A program made the translations under genes and the position numbers. The notes under the pieces were generated by a model. That model saw nothing but the letters and a program-made list of their open reading frames with translations. It did not search any database and was not told the DNA's origin. Of a stretch of 64,000 bases of DNA, positions 62,764 through 64,000 are shown piece by piece. The stretch is from Costus lasius. Lineage: Eukaryota; Streptophyta; Magnoliopsida; Zingiberales; Costaceae. Every line of letters starts with the position of its first letter. Position 1 is the first letter of the stretch. The stretch covers positions 8,601,957-8,665,956 of the forward strand of contig CM050450.1 of assembly GCA_027563935.2 (NCBI GenBank). The letters are read 5' to 3'.

Positions 62764-64000
62764 TTTTGTTCCTCTGGTTGTAGATTTGACCTTTTTCTCA
62801 TCCTGAAATCATATACTGGTACAGTAGTCCTTACTTGAAAACACAATTTAAAGTATGGTCCAAGCCAATGTGCCAACCTTGGTTTGGACTAGCACACAGC
62901 AGCATGTAACAATACATAGTACACTTAACCTGTAATTATAATTATTTTTTAATATTTTAGGCAAGTTGATTTATAAGGTCTCTATGTATCTGTTCATTGT
63001 TACATTATTTTTGTGCTAAGCTTACGATCTGGTCCAAACGAGATTAAAAACACTACTTAAATATAATGAGCAAACAACTGTATAGTTTTCAGTATAGCAG
63101 AGCACATATTTGCTGGATAGGTGAATAAGTTCTTCGATGAACATGTTGATTGAATGCTGATGTTATATGAGGGACATTTTCTTTATTTGTTGGCTTGAGA
63201 TTGCACTATCTTCACCGGGGAAAGATGCAAAATCTGAACCAACCTATCTAGCCTAGCAACAAAGATTTGCTATGTTTTCACAGACATTGGTACTTAAGTT
63301 ATTAGTTTGTGGTAGAGAAGTAACGATAGGAATTCTTTTGAGATTTATAAATTTTAGCAAACAAATTTTACTTTGGTAGTTTATCTCTTTGTCAGCTAAA
63401 CCTCACCATATTATGGAGATATCCTTTGTAAAATATCCTTTATCTTTTTTAACTATTGCCACAGATGATGGTGCATCGAAATAAACTCTAGCATAAGGTA
63501 AACAAGTAAGCACGAAATACACAATGCTCAAATTTGCATGATCCGCTTGTCCATAGGACATACTATCACAATGATAGGAAAAGTATTGTTGTTTAACCTC
63601 ATTGTAAAACATGTCATTCTTATTTCTTATTTGCAAATACTGTTATATAGTACAAAGTTTGTGATGGTAAATAAATTATTTTTGAGAAACTATTTAATAA
63701 CTTAAAAATTGGAGTGTCATAAAAAAGCGGACGTGAAGGGATGGAGGCGGTGTAGATGCGTGGGGGATTCCAACGTCTACTGTTTCTTCCCGTGATCATA
63801 GCTTCAGAAGAATGCTGGCGGACGTGTTGGAGCAGCGACAGCGAAGACATGTAGATTGCTGGCAGCAACTAGGATTAGACCGGCACAAATGGCTGCCATT
63901 TACGTCGATAAATCAGAGTTGACAGATCGTAGACAAGATACTCATTTCACTTAATACAAGGATTATAATTTAATTATGCTGCATTGTTAAAATTTATTCC
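62764..64000. other. 3' flank of the PHT4;3-like gene
   Basis: The 3' UTR probably occupies the first 200-300 bp. The rest is AT-rich. A GC-richer block at 63725-63900 might be the edge of a neighbouring gene, but no protein is recognisable. Confidence 0.35.

Overview
The window is nuclear DNA from a flowering plant, most likely a monocot. Several coding regions are very GC-rich at third codon positions (AMT1, HSPRO, the 5' part of the PPR gene). The noncoding DNA is AT-rich, introns are large, and gaps are filled with plant-type transposable elements (L1-type LINEs, Ty1/copia, solo LTRs, Tourist-, hAT- and Mutator-like MITEs). I cannot name the species.

Seven protein genes can be reconstructed with consistent splice sites and reading phase. 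(1) A basic Ser/Pro/Arg-rich protein, + strand, 5 exons, 5526-11422. (2) An intronless DYW-type PPR editing factor like OTP81/QED1, - strand, 13419-15683. (3) An intronless AMT1-type ammonium transporter, + strand, 16867-18261. (4) An AUX1/LAX auxin influx carrier, - strand, 7 exons, 20323-22460. (5) An intronless HSPRO/Hs1pro-1-like defence and stress protein, + strand, 30308-31654. (6) A two-repeat DIVARICATA-like MYB, - strand, 2 coding exons, 35044-36146. (7) A plastid SLC17/PHT4;3-type anion transporter, + strand, 8 exons, 44265-62763, with introns of 8.9 and 7.4 kb.

The left edge (1 to about 4.5 kb) is a broken L1-type LINE on the - strand. The 23.9-28.9 kb interval is a mobile-element cluster: two MITEs, a 2.86-kb solo LTR with the perfect 5-bp target duplication CCAGC, and a foldback element. 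Around 36.9-38.8 kb lie a hairpin Mutator-like MITE with a perfect 9-bp duplication and a second solo LTR (1.36 kb) with the perfect 5-bp duplication CCTAT. Intron 1 of the PHT4;3-like gene holds a Tourist-like MITE, a degenerate copia element on the - strand, a hAT-like MITE with a perfect 8-bp duplication nested in that element, and a young 279-bp tandem duplication.

The genes are ordinary single-copy housekeeping, transport and regulatory genes, not a functional cluster. Two are nutrient or anion transporters, one is an auxin carrier, one a plastid RNA editor, one a transcription factor and one a stress protein. At least four have family members that I recall as lying close together on Arabidopsis chromosome 2, which suggests an old conserved neighbourhood. 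I found no previously undescribed biochemical system. The most informative observations are the dated-looking transposon footprints, a W-box cluster before HSPRO, a G-quadruplex-type run downstream of the LAX stop codon, a short N-terminus in the AMT1 protein, and a possible spliced non-coding or decayed unit between the MYB and PHT4;3-like genes.
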